From NCBI GenBank assembly GCA_958450365.1, contig CAUEEP010000904.1:682001-746000 (forward strand): a stretch of 64,000 nt of DNA. The letters run 5' to 3'. The notes under the pieces are model-generated. The model did not search any database, was not told the origin of the DNA, and saw only the letters and a list, made by a program, of their open reading frames with translations. The position numbers and the translations under genes were made by a program. This document shows, in pieces, positions 50,001-59,421 of this stretch; the first letter of the stretch is position 1, and each line of letters begins with the position of its first letter. The DNA is from Mesorhabditis belari (taxonomy: Eukaryota > Nematoda > Chromadorea > Rhabditida > Rhabditidae).

Positions 50001-52216
50001 CAACAAATTTGGTTCCTTATCTATCTAAATCTGGTTCCTTATCTATCTAAATTTGGTTCCTTATCTCTCTAAGATGGAAGATAGGGAACCAAATTTAGAG
50101 AGATAAGGAACCAAATTTAAAGAGATAGGGAACCAAGTTCCCTTGGATAATCTTGGAATTGATGGAATCATAAACTTTGATGGAATCATAAACTTGGATA
50201 AACTAAGGGTTAATGGTAGCTTTCATCGAAATTATTCATCTTTTAGAGAAACGGCTTCATGGGAAAGGCCTTTGATATTGGAATAGATCTTTGTGGAGTT
50301 TCTTTGAAATTATCTCTCATAAGTTAATTGGATTGAAGATTGAATTTAAGACAGCAATTCGTATGAATCCCTTGATCTTAATTGCAATGTGAAATTTGTG
50401 ATTTACGGTGGGGAAAAACTTCGACAACTTGCGTCAATTGTTGACCTGTTTTTTACGATGCAAAACTTGCAAAACTTGCAAAATTTGGTACAAAAACAAA
50501 AAAGAAACTCAAATTCATGTTCAATCCATTGAAATGTTCAAACATTTACAAAAACTCACCAGCAACTTTCATCCCGGCGTCGACACATTTCCTGAAACGG
50601 CAAGCTCGACAACTGCACCGTCCCTCAACTGTCACATCGCATTGATTATTGTAGCGACAATCGTATTTCTGGAATTCTCTTTAGATTCTCTTAAACTTAG
50701 TTTAAACTTTTAAATTTAGCTTAAACTTTTAAACTTTCACTTTTAAATTCTTTTAAACCCAAGTTTTAAATCAAATTTCCAAGTTTCCATCAAAATTGTC
50801 AAATTTTCGGAAAAATCCAAATGGTCATGCTTGTAAAATGGTCAGCGCCAACCGCTGAACAAATAAGCTAAGTGCTCAGCTAAGTGCTCAGCTTTTATGA
50901 GAAATATACTATGATTTCGAAAAAGATTTGGTGACCAGAAAGCGAGGCAAAAAGGCTTTTAAAGTAAAGAAATCAATGGCAAAGAATTAGAGGGGAATTG
51001 AACTTGCAAATTGCAAATTACAAATAAACCCAGCCTTCCGCTTACCGAGCTAGTGCTTTACCAGTGAGCTACCGGTGCCTACTTTGCCCAAGAAGAAATA
51101 GGAAAGACAAGGAAGAAGAGAGGGAATACCCGGGTCTTCAGAACTCCCGCTTTACTTGGAAATATACTGAATTGTTAGAAAACCCAACAAAAAACGATAA
51201 AATCATTTGATAAGCTGAAAGAAGTTCATTTATTTTATTGGTTCTTGGCTCTGTCTTAGTTCACTTTTCACTAATAGAAGAAATCTAGATTTTATGCGAG
51301 TCACCTTGAAATCCAACTTTTAAGATAGCGAGAGCTGAGCAAGAGCTCAATTTTGAGCTAAAAGAGCTTTCGAAAAGTAATTCTTAAATTATTTCTTAAG
51401 CTAATTCTAAAGCTAGTTCTTAAAGCTAGTTCTTAAACAAATCTTAAACCAATTCTTAAACTAATCCTTAATCTAATCCTTAATCTAATTCTTAAGCCAT
51501 TTCTAAAGCTTGTTCTTAAGCTAATTCTAAAGCTAGTTCTTAAACCAAATCTTAAACCAGCTCTTAAATTAATCCTTAATCTAATTCTTAAACCACTTCT
51601 AAAGCTTGTTCTTAGACCAGTCCTTAAGCTAATTCTTAAACCAATTCTAAACCTAGTTCTTAAACCAATTCTTAAACCAACTCTTACATTAATCCTTAAT
51701 CTAATTCTTAAACCATTTCTAAAGCTAGTTCTTAAGCTAATTCTAAAGCTAGTTCTTAGACCAAATCTTAAGCTAATTCTTAAACCATTTCTAAAGCTAA
51801 TTCTTAAATTAATCCTTAATCTAATTCTTAAACCACTTCTAAAGCTTGTTCTTAGACCAAATCTTAAGCTAATTCTTAAACCAATTCTAAACGTAGTTCT
51901 TAAACCAATTCTGAAGCCAACTCTTAATCTAATCCTTAATCTAATTCTTCAACCATTTCTAAAGCGAGTTCTTAAACCAACTCTTAAACTAATCCTTAAT
52001 CTAATCCTTAAACCAATTCTTAAACCAATTCTTAAACCAACTCTTAAAATAATCCCTAATCTAATTCTTTTTTTAATCCCAACATTTCACCTGATTATAG
52101 CTGACGGCTCGGCGAAAGAAAGCGTTACACGAGCGACACGAAACAGCTCCGTAGTGCAATCCATCGGCCATTGCTCCGCAAATCGAGCACGACATCCCCA
52201 AATATTCCTCTTTCAT
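26047..52216 (-). CDS. Nuclear hormone receptor (supplementary nematode type)
   Basis: Ligand-regulated-type transcription factor. Twenty-one exons join in phase (high to low): 52091-52216, 50560-50668, 43238-43326, 42774-42916, 41785-41918, 41663-41736, 38502-38548, 34716-34797, 33542-33655, 33405-33476, 33198-33325, 32692-32810, 32193-32259, 31989-32079, 31735-31808, 30312-30375, 30113-30256, 29336-29515, 29158-29277, 28937-29116, 26047-26202; 770 residues. Zinc finger 1 uses Cys 10, 13, 27, 30 (P-box CRSCNAFF); finger 2 uses Cys 46, 52, 62, 65 (C-x5-C-x9-C-x2-C). Hinge about 80-265; ligand-binding fold about 270-500 (GLLYWISKMKPYA, LLKRYSVRKLSLDHF, SGMSLMEAGVRMGQI, FEFCDMSRYW); then a Gln/Ser/Pro-rich tail ending in FFARIS. 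A 48-nt intron (41737-41784) is needed to remove an in-frame TGA. The exon 11 donor (GTACAG) is the weakest junction. Exon 20 could also read on to a stop at 28856. The start Met at 52216 is the first ATG in frame. Not matched to a named C. elegans gene. Confidence 0.85.
27356..27545. repeat. About 29-bp minisatellite
   Basis: Six units containing TTCTTCGGCTAGCCAACTAA; the unit derives from the arm sequence of the surrounding inverted repeat (GACTTCTTCGGCTGAAATCC). Confidence 0.9.
28236..28466. mobile_element. MITE, CAGTACTGGACAATG family, copy 1
   Basis: 231 bp, TA on both sides, about 75-bp inverted ends containing CGTCACTTTCGCGCGTCTGT. Tc1/mariner-type. Other copies at 35222 and 59422; the ends match those beside a transposase fragment at 59080. 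Confidence 0.9.
30518..30786. mobile_element. MITE, TACCGTAAATACTG family, copy 3
   Basis: Same ends and same inner palindrome as 14314-14580, in receptor intron 15. Confidence 0.85.
31118..31545. repeat. 13-bp minisatellite
   Basis: About 30 units of TACTATGAACGAT, with a higher-order variant TACTATGAACCAT alternating near the 3' end. Receptor intron 15. Confidence 0.95.
32285..32525. repeat. Polypyrimidine repeat
   Basis: TTTCTTCC-type tract, pure C/T on the + strand over long runs; receptor intron 12. Confidence 0.9.
32530..32620 (+). repeat. tRNA-like SINE, family member A
   Basis: CTATTTCTTCTTGGGCAAAG leader, A-box-like ATAACTCAGTGGTAAAG, then GCAGGGTTTAATTCCCC in B-box position. The same leader and layout recur, inverted, at 50992-51105, so this is a dispersed family. 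Confidence 0.6.
32999..33190. repeat. Array of AGCTGTACTATTGCTGTACT units
   Basis: About 20-bp units with a higher-order period of about 90 bp that includes TACTTAAAGTTATAC; receptor intron 11, right beside the exon 11 donor. Confidence 0.9.
33692..34050. repeat. 12-bp minisatellite
   Basis: About 28 units of AGCCATGTTAAC, interrupted by a degenerate block at 33825-33880. Stop-free in several frames (reads as AVNM repeats). Receptor intron 8. Confidence 0.95.
34085..34215 (+). repeat. Dispersed repeat, inverted copy of 24955-25065
   Basis: Contains CAGACGGCGAGCAATTATTT, AGTCGGGGGAAACCGCTGGC and AGCTAGCGAAGCTGAGAG. Confidence 0.65.
34298..34545. repeat. 19-bp minisatellite
   Basis: About 13 units of TAGAGATGCTAGCTTCGTC with C/T variants; receptor intron 8. 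Confidence 0.95.
35222..35452. mobile_element. MITE, CAGTACTGGACAATG family, copy 2
   Basis: 231 bp with TA on both sides; nearly identical to 28236-28466. Receptor intron 7. Confidence 0.9.
35550..35645. repeat. Short hairpin
   Basis: GAGTACTAGTTGATCC and its complement around a 16-nt loop; flanked by ATGGCTTG copies. Confidence 0.65.
35930..36730. repeat. Foldback element with 23-bp arrays in both arms
   Basis: Arms meet near 36265: the left holds AGCTCAGAGTCAGGCCTGAG and the right its near complement. Left arm has 4 and right arm about 12 copies of CAGTAGCTGACTGGGCTTTG (opposite orientation), so the arrays expanded unequally after the palindrome formed. Confidence 0.85.
36740..38500. other. 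Receptor intron 7, no gene seen
   Basis: A CAAGAA-rich tract (36860-36935), a TTCCTTTTT pyrimidine tract (37250-37350) and a direct duplication of AACTGCACATGATAGCTTTC at 38135-38240 and 38280-38415. Confidence 0.6.
39085..39680. repeat. 33-bp minisatellite
   Basis: About 18 units containing ATTGGAACCGTGTTGGGATC; unit length is a multiple of three and stop-free, so four frames are open (up to 299 codons). Receptor intron 6; not a gene. Confidence 0.95.
39773..39979. repeat. Hairpin element
   Basis: Arms of about 95 bp: ACATGGAAAAATTCCAACCC and its complement ending CCATGT; inner arms share GATTGCTCTGAAATTTTGTC. Confidence 0.75.
40560..41230. repeat. 14-bp minisatellite
   Basis: About 47 units of ACTGTAGTATATAA and shorter ACTGTAGTATGAA; receptor intron 6. 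Open on the - strand for 254 codons, Tyr/Thr-rich, not a gene. Confidence 0.95.
42086..42155 (-). repeat. tRNA-like sequence
   Basis: On the - strand: GATGGCCGAGTGGTACAG (A-box, Leu/Ser-type), an anticodon-arm-like segment, then AAGGTTCGGACCCGGC (B-box). No matching acceptor stem. Receptor intron 4. Confidence 0.6.
42310..42430. repeat. 13-bp array
   Basis: Units of CTGATCTGGCCCT / CTGATATGGTC type; receptor intron 4. Confidence 0.85.
43675..44040. repeat. TTTTTGTTGG-type array
   Basis: G/T-only + strand of about 370 bp made of 8-15-bp units; open in three + frames (Phe/Val/Leu/Cys), not a gene. Receptor intron 2. Confidence 0.95.
44060..45364. other. Receptor intron 2, no gene seen
   Basis: Nothing beyond short low-complexity runs; a small CATTCTC-based array at 45247-45305. 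Confidence 0.6.
45373..45836. mobile_element. Non-autonomous element with 8-bp target duplication (hAT-like)
   Basis: Ends GGTACTTTTCCAATATCGGG and complement, with a second shared block (CGGGGGAGCAAA) inward. The flanks are exact 8-bp copies of GAAAATAG (45365-45372 and 45837-45844). An 8-bp duplication is typical of hAT (and P) elements. The non-palindromic middle (45490-45700) holds a 62-codon open frame with no recognised family. Confidence 0.8.
45850..46560. other. Receptor intron 2, no gene seen
   Basis: Only a CGATACGATA-type short repeat (46250-46290) and two GTTAAAACGGAC copies near 46080. Confidence 0.6.
46571..46870 (+). repeat. tRNA-like sequence split by a 40-bp array
   Basis: GATGGTCTAGTGGATAGTC (A-box, Glu/Asp-type) and an anticodon-arm-like CTAGACTCCGGGAACC at the left; CTCAAGTTCGAGTCCCACTG (B-box) at the right. 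Between them lie about five units of 40 bp containing GGCCTCCGGGAACCTAGGAC, which is itself part of the tRNA-like sequence. Confidence 0.75.
46880..47785. other. Receptor intron 2, no gene seen
   Basis: AT-rich with TTCTTCTTTTC runs near 47055-47095; nothing else. Confidence 0.6.
47790..48015. repeat. 10-bp minisatellite
   Basis: About 22 units of TCCAAATTGA; the flanks (CAAATTTGGT, CAATTTGACC) continue the theme in degenerate form. Confidence 0.95.
48030..49220. other. Receptor intron 2, no gene seen
   Basis: Open frames at 48393-48925 show no family signal. A partial similarity to the 7370-type element lies near 48250-48300. Confidence 0.5.
49225..49490. repeat. Compound array of GGAGCTTTAAA units
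   Basis: 11-12-bp units grouped by an interspersed GGACCTAAATAGGAACTATA block, giving a higher-order period. Confidence 0.9.
49694..49929. repeat. Hairpin MITE
   Basis: GGGTAGGCTAATTTCCGCAA and a complement ending CTATCCCC; arms share AACTGGGTCATTTGCGCAA and AACTTTCTTCTAAGT. Confidence 0.8.
49965..50130. repeat. Palindromic array of AAATTTGGTTCCTTATCT units
   Basis: Five units in one orientation followed by three inverted ones (GATAAGGAACCAAATTT). Confidence 0.85.
50992..51105 (-). repeat. tRNA-like SINE, family member B
   Basis: On the - strand: leader CTATTTCTTCTTGGGCAAAG, ACCGGTAGCTCACTGGTAAA (A-box), TCGGTAAGCGGAAGGC, then GCAAGTTCAATTCCCCTCT (B-box). Shares leader and layout with 32530-32620. 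Confidence 0.65.
51370..52080. repeat. Degenerate array in receptor intron 1
   Basis: 11-bp themes (TTCTTAAACCA, TCTAAAGCTAG, TCCTTAATCTA) in a higher-order order of roughly 110 bp; reaches to within 15 bp of the exon 1 donor at 52090. Confidence 0.9.
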
Positions 52217-52406
52217 CACAGAATACGAAGAATTGTAGAGAGTTGTAGAAAAGATCAAAATCGAATTGAAAATTCAAATGAATTCAGCTGAGGTTCCTCT
52301 CTCAAAAAGGCTCCTTTTTTAGGTTCGCTTTTTTTCTGACGTAGCTTCTCTTTTTGGCGAGGTCGAAAATTGATTACGGCCACGGGCGAGTCGACATTTG
52401 AAAAAC
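52217..52406 (-). promoter_or_regulatory. Probable 5' UTR of the receptor with a short uORF
   Basis: TTTTTTTCCAG ending at 52407 on the - strand could be a trans- or cis-splice acceptor. The following leader contains an upstream ATG (at about 52398) reading MSTRPWP then a stop, before the DNA-binding-domain ATG at 52216. Inference; promoter not located. Confidence 0.35.
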
Positions 52407-52853
52407 CTGGAAAAAAAGAATAGTAAAATAGATGAATAGTAATGTAAAATAAGGGAAAGCCTTGACGGAAAAATGGAAAAATGAAAAGATGCAAAAATAA
52501 ATGCTTAGTAATGCCATAAAAAACAATATTTCTGAAGAAAATTTCGTGAAAATGAGTTTTAGATTGAAAATGAGTTCTAGATTTCTCTTTCCCAATTACA
52601 TGAACCCAAGGGATTTCTCTAATTCTTTTTCTCATAATCTTTTTGTACATTGAGCGGATTTTCAGGTGTCACTCGGCTTTTTTTTTTTGCAGGAATTCTG
52701 ATGTAATTAGGAAGTGAAGAAAAACGAAAAAGGCAACAAAAATCATTGATTTTAGGGGAAAATATGAAACGGATTTTTAAAAGATTTCAATTGAAAGGGA
52801 AAGTCGAGTTGAAATGAGTAAACTGGAGGAAAATAATGGATTGAAAAATATTG

Positions 52854-53040
52854 GATTGGTGAATTGCGGGCTATTGTCATATGTCAGAGTTTAAGCGCTT
52901 TCTTCAAAAGAAACCCATATTGGTGTCAATGGAAAAGTTGTAGAGAATCAAAAATCAAGCTTATATCCAAATTTCCAAAAAGATACACTTAGTAGTTTCG
53001 CTTAAAATGCAAGTTTTGTGAAAATTCGTAAATTTCTCGT
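52854..53040 (+). mobile_element. 5' part of a 7370-type element
   Basis: Begins GGATTGGTGAATTGCGGGCT and matches 7380-7560 through CTTCAAAAGAAACCCA, then stops in AAATTTCTCGTG. Confidence 0.75.
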
Positions 53041-53205
53041 GTGTTCTTTTTGCGGCCGCGTAATCGCTCGTCGTCTGGCGCAGGGCTTTTACATAACCCC
53101 CTTCCCTCCCTCTTCGCCAAACTGATCTGGCCGTCTCCGTATCCTCAAATTCGACATTGACTTCTCAAATACGACATTGATTAAATCAAGGCTGATCTCA
53201 ATTTA

Positions 53206-53540
53206 TTGGGTTGGTGAATTGAAAACTGCTGGCTATTGTCATATGTCAGAGTTTAAGCACTTTCTTCAAAAGAAATCCATTTTGGTGTCAATGGAAAAGT
53301 TGTAGAGAATCAAAAATCAAGCTTATATCCAGATTTTCAGAACGATTCAAAAACTGGTTTTCAAGAAATGCCAAATTTACGAATTTTCACAAAACCTGCA
53401 ACAAAACTTGCATTTTAAGCAAAACTACTAAGTGTATCTTTTTGGAAATTGGGCTATAAGCCTAATTTTTGATTCTCTACGACTTTTCTTTTGGCACCAA
53501 AATGGGTTTCTTTTGAAGAAAGTGCTCAAACTGGGACATC
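53206..53540 (+). mobile_element. 7370-type element, 3' end lost
   Basis: Starts TTGGGTTGGTGAATTGAAAA after TA and follows the 7370 element past its centre to CTCAAACTGGGA, where it breaks off. Confidence 0.8.
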
Positions 53541-53669
53541 TCTCTGGAAATCTTTCTTTGCCATTCCTTACTTTACTTTCTTGTATGATTAGGCCAGGCC
53601 AGGCTATAGCAGGCTTGATCTAGGTATGGGCAGGACAGGTTATAAACCTGGTTTAGGAGCCTTTTGTAA

Positions 53670-53835
53670 TCCAAGATCCAAGTTGTGATCCAAGATCCAA
53701 GTTGTGATCCAACATCCAATTGTGATCCAAGATCCAATTGTGATCCAACATCCAACTGTGATTCAAGATCCAAGTTTTGATCCAACATCCAATTGTGATC
53801 CAATCGTGATCCAATCGTGATCCAAGTTGTGATCC
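53670..53835. repeat. GATCCAAGTTGT-type array
   Basis: About 13 units of 11-16 bp (GATCCAAGTTGT, GATCCAATTGT, GATCCAACATCCAA). Confidence 0.9.
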
Positions 53836-53849
53836 AATTTTGACCATTG

Positions 53850-55060
53850 ATGGCTAGGCTAGGTCTACCCTAGATCCAAACTTTTGACCTGATTGATCCC
53901 GGTCAGAAATGTCCTTTCTGTTTTGCTTTTCTTTATGTCCTTTCTTTCTCTTTTCTTCTCACTTTCAAACAGCCGACATTCGCGGCTTTTAGATTCAAAT
54001 TTCTTCATTTTATGTCATTGATGTTTTTTTTCTTGCAGCTAAAGATTTTTCGATAGATAAACGCTTTCCATTTCCTCTAATCATTTTTCTACCGCTAGAT
54101 TTTCTTGTGTTTTGAATAAAGATCTTCATAACGATTTTGCTGTTTCCTTTCACCGCCTAAATCGCAAGAATTCTTTTAAAACAAGGTTCTTTGCTTCTTT
54201 GATAGCTTCTTTGATCAGTACAACTACAGCAAAATGTGTAAAAAAAAAAACCCCCAGCTCTGCTAGACTGACTCTAAAACTAAAGCATTAATGATACGAG
54301 TTTCAAAAACAGCACGGACTCTAGCTAAGACATCACGGACTCTAGATAAGAGTAAAACTTGAAAAGTTGAAGTGTTAATCCAGAATTTGATAAGAAAAAA
54401 ACGTCTAATTTGTGTAGAAAAAAATCGAATATCGAAAATCGGATATCTTTGCGTCAAATCGACGATTGAATAAAGGAAATGGAATGTGTTTTTTCAATTT
54501 TTTTTTTTTGAGATTTTCTCACGCGGTCAATCAGATAAAAATGTTCTCATTGATAGGAAAAACAGAAAGAGAAAAAGAAAGAAAGAAAGGTAGAAAGAAA
54601 GAAAGAAAGAAAGAAAGACAAAAAGAAAGCATTTTTTAAAAGGTTTGTGTTATGGCCTTGGTTTGACTATAGTGACTGTGAAAAATGGAAATGAAACTTT
54701 CTAAAAATGGCATGGAGTCTTTGCGGAATTTAATGTCGGTGCTTACTATTAGTACTATTAGAAATTAGAAATTGAATACTATTAGAAATCGGAAACTTTG
54801 CTATTGAAAATAATATGAAAATTCAATAACAAAGTATTATTTAAAGCTTTTCAACTGATCTGACAGCTACTAGGTTAGTCATAAGCCAGATGGAAACCCG
54901 AGCATTGAACTGATCTGGTTTCTAGTTCAGAAATTTTTTAATTGATCAGCTCAAGCTAAATCAGGTCAGAAGCTAGATAAACTTGGAAAGGAAATAAACT
55001 TGGCTTTTAGGGGTTAAAATATAGAAAGACTTAGCTTCGAGACTACCTGATCTGGCATGG
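53850..55060. other. No gene seen
   Basis: A GAAA microsatellite lies at 54560-54630; otherwise plain AT-rich sequence. Confidence 0.6.
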
Positions 55061-55064
55061 TCTT

Positions 55065-55620
55065 AAACTTCCTAGGAATCCTGGAACTTCCTTGGAATCC
55101 TGGAACTTCCTAGGAATCCTGGAACTTCCTTGGAATCCTGGAACTTCCTTGGAATCCTGGAACTTCCTAGGAATCCTGGAACTTCCTAGGAATCCTGGAA
55201 CTTCCTAGGAATCCTAGAACTTCCAAGGAATCCTAGAACTTCCTTGGAATCCTTGAACTTCCAAGGAATCCTGAAACTTCCCTGGAATCCTGAAACTTCC
55301 TAGGAATCCTGGAACTTCCTAGGAATCCTAGAACTTCCTTGGAATCTTGAAACTTCCTAGGAATCCTGGAACTTCCTTGGAATCTTGAAACTTCCTTGGA
55401 ATCTTAGAACTTCCTAGGAATCCTAGAACTTCCTAGAAATCCTGAAACTTTCTTGGAATCCTGGAACTTCCTTGGAAACTTAGAACTTTCTTGGAATCCT
55501 AGAACTTCCAAGGAATCCTGGAACTTCCTAGGAATCTTGGAACTTCCTAGGAATCCTGGAACTTCCTAGGAATCCTGGATCTTCCTAGGAATCTTAGAAC
55601 TTCCTTGGAATCCTTGATCC
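55065..55620. repeat. 19-bp minisatellite
   Basis: About 29 units of GGAATCCTGGAACTTCCTA with CTTGG/CTAGG/CAAGG variants. Confidence 0.95.
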
Positions 55621-55629
55621 TGGAAGGGC

Positions 55630-56075
55630 AACGTCATACCGGAGCAAGGCATAAAAATGTAGCCTTAAATAGATAAAATTTATCTCAAACTTTAAAATTC
55701 TAAGTTACATACGTGATTTATATACATATTTCACGTAAAACCGAGATTTCATCCCTCATTTAGTGCTTTGTATGGGAATAGGCAATAGGCAATAATAAAT
55801 AGGAATAGGGACTAATAAATTGGGGAATGTACGAGTGGAATCGGGTCAAAAATCATCTCAAAATTGGCCAAAGATCATCTCAAAACCTTGGAGATGCATA
55901 ATTGGATGAAGAAAAATGGAAAAATGGAAAACTGAAGTTCGAATTAGTGAAAGTGGTGACTGTTTGAGAAAAATGAAATCGAGAAATCGATAGCTCATTT
56001 TTTTGTCAAAAGAGAGATGCCGATTTTAGATGAAAAAGGACACAATCGATCAGAAAATGACATAAAATTCAATGG
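55630..56075. other. No gene seen
   Basis: Plain sequence with AGGCAATAGGCAATA and ATCATCTCAAAA short duplications. Confidence 0.6.
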
Positions 56076-56079
56076 CCAG

Positions 56080-56190
56080 TTGGCCAGTTGAGCTTGGCCA
56101 GTTGAGCTTGGCCAGTTGAGCTTGGCCAGTTGAGCTTGGCCAGTTGAGCTTGGCCAGTTGAGCTTGGCCAGTTGAGCTTGGCCAGTTGAG
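56080..56190. repeat. 14-bp minisatellite
   Basis: Eight near-perfect units of GGCCAGTTGAGCTT. Confidence 0.95.
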
Positions 56191-56709
56191 CTTCTGCGAA
56201 AGCTTTGAAAGCCGTAAAATAGTCATCAACTCGGCTCGGGCGGGGTGCACTACTATTAGAGAGAATAGAGGAATAGAAATTGATAGAAGTTATCAAGTTA
56301 TTTGGCTACTAGTTAGCATATACTTATAGATTATTCAGTAGAAATTACAGATGAAATTGTTTTTTTTTGGGTTTTTAAGAAATCACAAATTTAAGAACGG
56401 CAAGAACTCATGGACAACTACATAAAAGAACTCATGTACATAAAGGAACTCATGTACATAAAGGAACTAGTACATAAAGGAAAGTGGTCAATGGTCAACG
56501 GAATGCAAATTTTGCGAATTTATTTCGGAAATGATCATGGGTCATTTTTTTGGATTTATAACGGAAAAGAACCTAAGAATTTGCTCTCTAAAGTTTAATT
56601 TCGTCTACCTACAAAGCTTCTGCACTTATAATTATGAGCCACCGTGTAGTGAGGAATGCTGTAGCATCTCGTAATGTAGTTTAGTGTAATCAGGGAATGT
56701 AGCGGCTTG

Positions 56710-57305
56710 GAGTGAGTGTTATTGTAGTGTTGTATTGTTGTACTGTTGTATTGTTGTATTGTTGTACTGTTGTATTGTTGTGTTGTTGTATTGTTGTGTT
56801 GTTGTATTGTTGTGTTGTTGTATTGTTGTGTTGTTGTATTGTTGTATTGTTGTAGTGTTGTACTGTTGTATTGTTGTACTGTTGTAGTGTTGTACTGTTG
56901 TATTGTTGTACTGTTGTATTGTTGTACTGTTGTATTGTTGTATTGTTGTATTGTTGTATTGTTGTATTGTTGTGTTGTTGTATTGTTGTGTTGTTGTATT
57001 GTTGTGTTGTTGTATTGTTGTACTGTTGTAGTGTTGTACTGTTGTAGTGTTGTACTGTTGTAGTGTTGTAGTGTTGTACTGTTGTAGTGTTGTACTGTTT
57101 TAGTGTTGTACTGTTGTAGTGTTGTACTGTTGTAGTGTTGTGCTGTTGTAGTGTTGTGCTGTTGTAGTGTTGTGCTGTTGTATTGTTGTGTTGTTGTGTT
57201 GTTGTATTGTTGTATTGTTGTATTGTTGTATTGTTGTATTGTTGTACTGTTGTAGTGTTGTACTGTTGTAGTGTTGTACTGTTGTACTGTTGTATTTCTT
57301 GTACT
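56710..57305. repeat. TTGTACTGTTGTAGTG-type array
   Basis: About 600 bp of T(A/G/C)TTGTTG units of about 9-12 bp; + strand lacks most stops (Cys/Val/Leu) and - strand reads Gln/Tyr/Asn/Thr. Not a gene. Confidence 0.95.
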
Positions 57306-57449
57306 GTTGTACCGTTGTAAATATTTCTCCTGATTTGACCCTACCAAATGATGATTTCAACAGTGAAGAGCATAAGGCTGAAAATAGAAAACAGGTCAAA
57401 AAGTACGACAAGCTTGTTTGTGGAGGGAAGATCGAGTGGCGAATGAGAA

Positions 57450-57515
57450 AGGGGGACTCCCACGGACTCAAACAAGGGTAGCCCTTTGCCCGACAAACAT
57501 CACTCAACGAGTTGC
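57450..57515 (-). repeat. tRNA-like fragment
   Basis: On the - strand TTGAGTGATGTTTGTCGGGC (weak A-box) and TTGTTTGAGTCCGTGGG (B-box-like). Confidence 0.35.
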
Positions 57516-57749
57516 TTTTCAAAAATAGTGAACTTTGTCTTGAGATGAGCAAACAGAAAGCAAATAGAGTCTCTTTAGTCGAAAAACATGAGTCATTAGG
57601 ATATTGTAACTACAATTGAGTTGACAGGTGGTTGAAACACTTGCAAACTATTGCTTTAACCCATCACGAAATATGGTACGGCAGTTGGTAATGGTTTGGA
57701 CTGGTTGACGGTAGTCGGAATAGACTCGGGCTGACTGTCCGAGTAGGAT

Positions 57750-57970
57750 TTTGATTTCTGCCTTTCTGCCTTTCTGCCTTTCTTTCTTTCTTTCTTTCTA
57801 CCTTTCTGCCTTTCTGCCTTTCTTCTTTCCTTCCATTTCTCTTCCCTTTCTTTTCCTTCCTTCCTTCCTCCCCTCCTTCCTTTTTTCCCCTTCCTTTCTT
57901 TCTTCATTCCTTTCTCTCTTCCTTCCTTTCTCCCTTCCTTCCTTCCTTTCTCCCTTCCTTCTTTTCTTTC
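57750..57970. repeat. Polypyrimidine tract
   Basis: TTTCTGCC and TTCCTTCC repeats, almost pure C/T on the + strand. Confidence 0.9.
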
Positions 57971-57979
57971 AAAAGAGTT

Positions 57980-58490
57980 ATTCTGTGACTAATACTAAAA
58001 ACATCTTTCATCTTTATTTTCTTTCATCTTTCATCCAATCTGATCGATTTGCAAGACATCGTTTGTTTTGAATAACTCAAGTCCAAAGATTGATGGAACA
58101 ATCGACTTATCCGATTTCTCAAAACTCAAAACTAACTCAAGAATTTTCGATCAAGAATCTTTTTTGACAATTTTTCGAGAAGAATTTTCCATCAACGATT
58201 GAGAAAATCTCGAAAAACAACGAGTTTTTTGGTTAAGACGATTTTTCGATCAAGGAAACTCTAAGTGTTTTCAAGAACCCCCCCAACAATCTCCTTGTAC
58301 CTGAACCATTGAAAAGTTATGGTAGTTTTTGAAAATTCCCCACCTTTTTGAAAAAACACTTTACCCTTTAAGAACTCTTTAAGAACTCTTTAAGAACTCG
58401 TTGAGAACTCTTTAAGAACTTTGACTAATCTCGAGCCCGTTCTTCTATCCAGATCATCTAGTTCAAATCTCTGTTCTTAAAAATAATTTT
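57980..58490. other. No gene seen
   Basis: AT-rich; four TTTAAGAACTC units at 58367-58415. Confidence 0.6.
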
Positions 58491-58493
58491 TAC

Positions 58494-58690
58494 CATTTTT
58501 AAAAAATTTTTAAAAAATTTTAAAAAATTTTAAAAATTTTTTTTCTATTTTAATTTTTTAAAAAAAAACCCCCCCCAAAAAAAAAACCAATTAAATTTTT
58601 TTTTTTTTTTTTTTAATTTTTTTAATATTCGTTGAAAAAACTTTTAAAAAAAAAAAAAAAAAGCAAAAGGGGCGAGGCGGGGGGGTTTAA
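58494..58690. other. Homopolymer-rich tract, possibly poor consensus
   Basis: Long A, T, C and G runs in quick succession (a run of 7 C near 58570, 7 G near 58680), unlike any other part of the window except 60.8-61.18 kb. Confidence 0.5.
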
Positions 58691-59079
58691 AAATAAAGTA
58701 CTTGATCTTGATGGACTAGAGTTCTGGAAAAAACTGGAAAATCAAAAGGGAAAACTGGAAAATCAAAAAAGAAGCGAAAGCATTAGTCATAGAACTTGTT
58801 TTGAACGTTTTTTTTAAAGCATTGAGGCTACAATGTACCCTGCTACAATTTGAAGAGTTTTTATAGCTTTATCCAGTGTTCCATCCACCTGAAAAGTGAT
58901 CAAAAAGCAAACTTACAGTGTGCTTTGGTACAACTTTTATGGTGCAAAGTTGATCTGAAGGAAAAACGCGGAAAGATTTCGGTGATCTCGGTGACTGGAA
59001 GTTCTATCGTGTTGAAAATCATGCAATACCAGTATACCAGTATACCAGTACCCCATAAAACTAATACCAATCCTACGTA

Positions 59080-59316
59080 CAGTACTGGACAATGAAATAT
59101 CATATTTAAAAAACGATCGTCACTTTTGCGCGTCTGTAACTCTTGATTCTTGACTCTTGATAATTCTTGATAACGGCTTAGACGCTTTGGATAACTTTGG
59201 ATAACTGTGGGCCGCGGCGGCCCACAGGGTACTTTGTGGAATTTCCGCCCAGGCTTTCTTCAGAGCCTTTTTCAGACTTTCGACGTTTGCATCTTTCAAA
59301 TGTCTGTCTCTTGTAC
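59080..59316 (-). pseudogene. Tc1/mariner transposase C-terminus beside a MITE-family end
   Basis: On the - strand from about 59300: DANVESLKKALKKAWAEIPQ, then STLWAAA and SYPKLSKAS, the usual C-terminal block of Tc1-type transposases. The frame runs toward an end CAGTACTGGACAATGAAATA at 59080, preceded by TA, identical to the MITE ends at 28.2, 35.2 and 59.4 kb. The catalytic part is gone; a further end-like CAGTACTGGAAAATGAAAG follows at 59316. Confidence 0.75.
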
Positions 59317-59421
59317 AGTACTGGAAAATGAAAGTTTCGAACAATTTCACCAAACAGCAAGCTAGCCTACTAGCCTTCAATCGCCTTCAATCGATGTTTC
59401 TCAAAACTTTGAAGGCTTATA

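Noticed and set aside
56595..57552. Gln/Asn/Thr-rich frames of 250 and 150 codons (prion-like look)
   Set aside because: Pure products of the TTGTACTGTTG array; the opposite strand is equally open.
57656..58071. Lys/Glu/Arg-rich and Phe/Leu/Ser-rich frames
   Set aside because: Two strands of one polypyrimidine tract.
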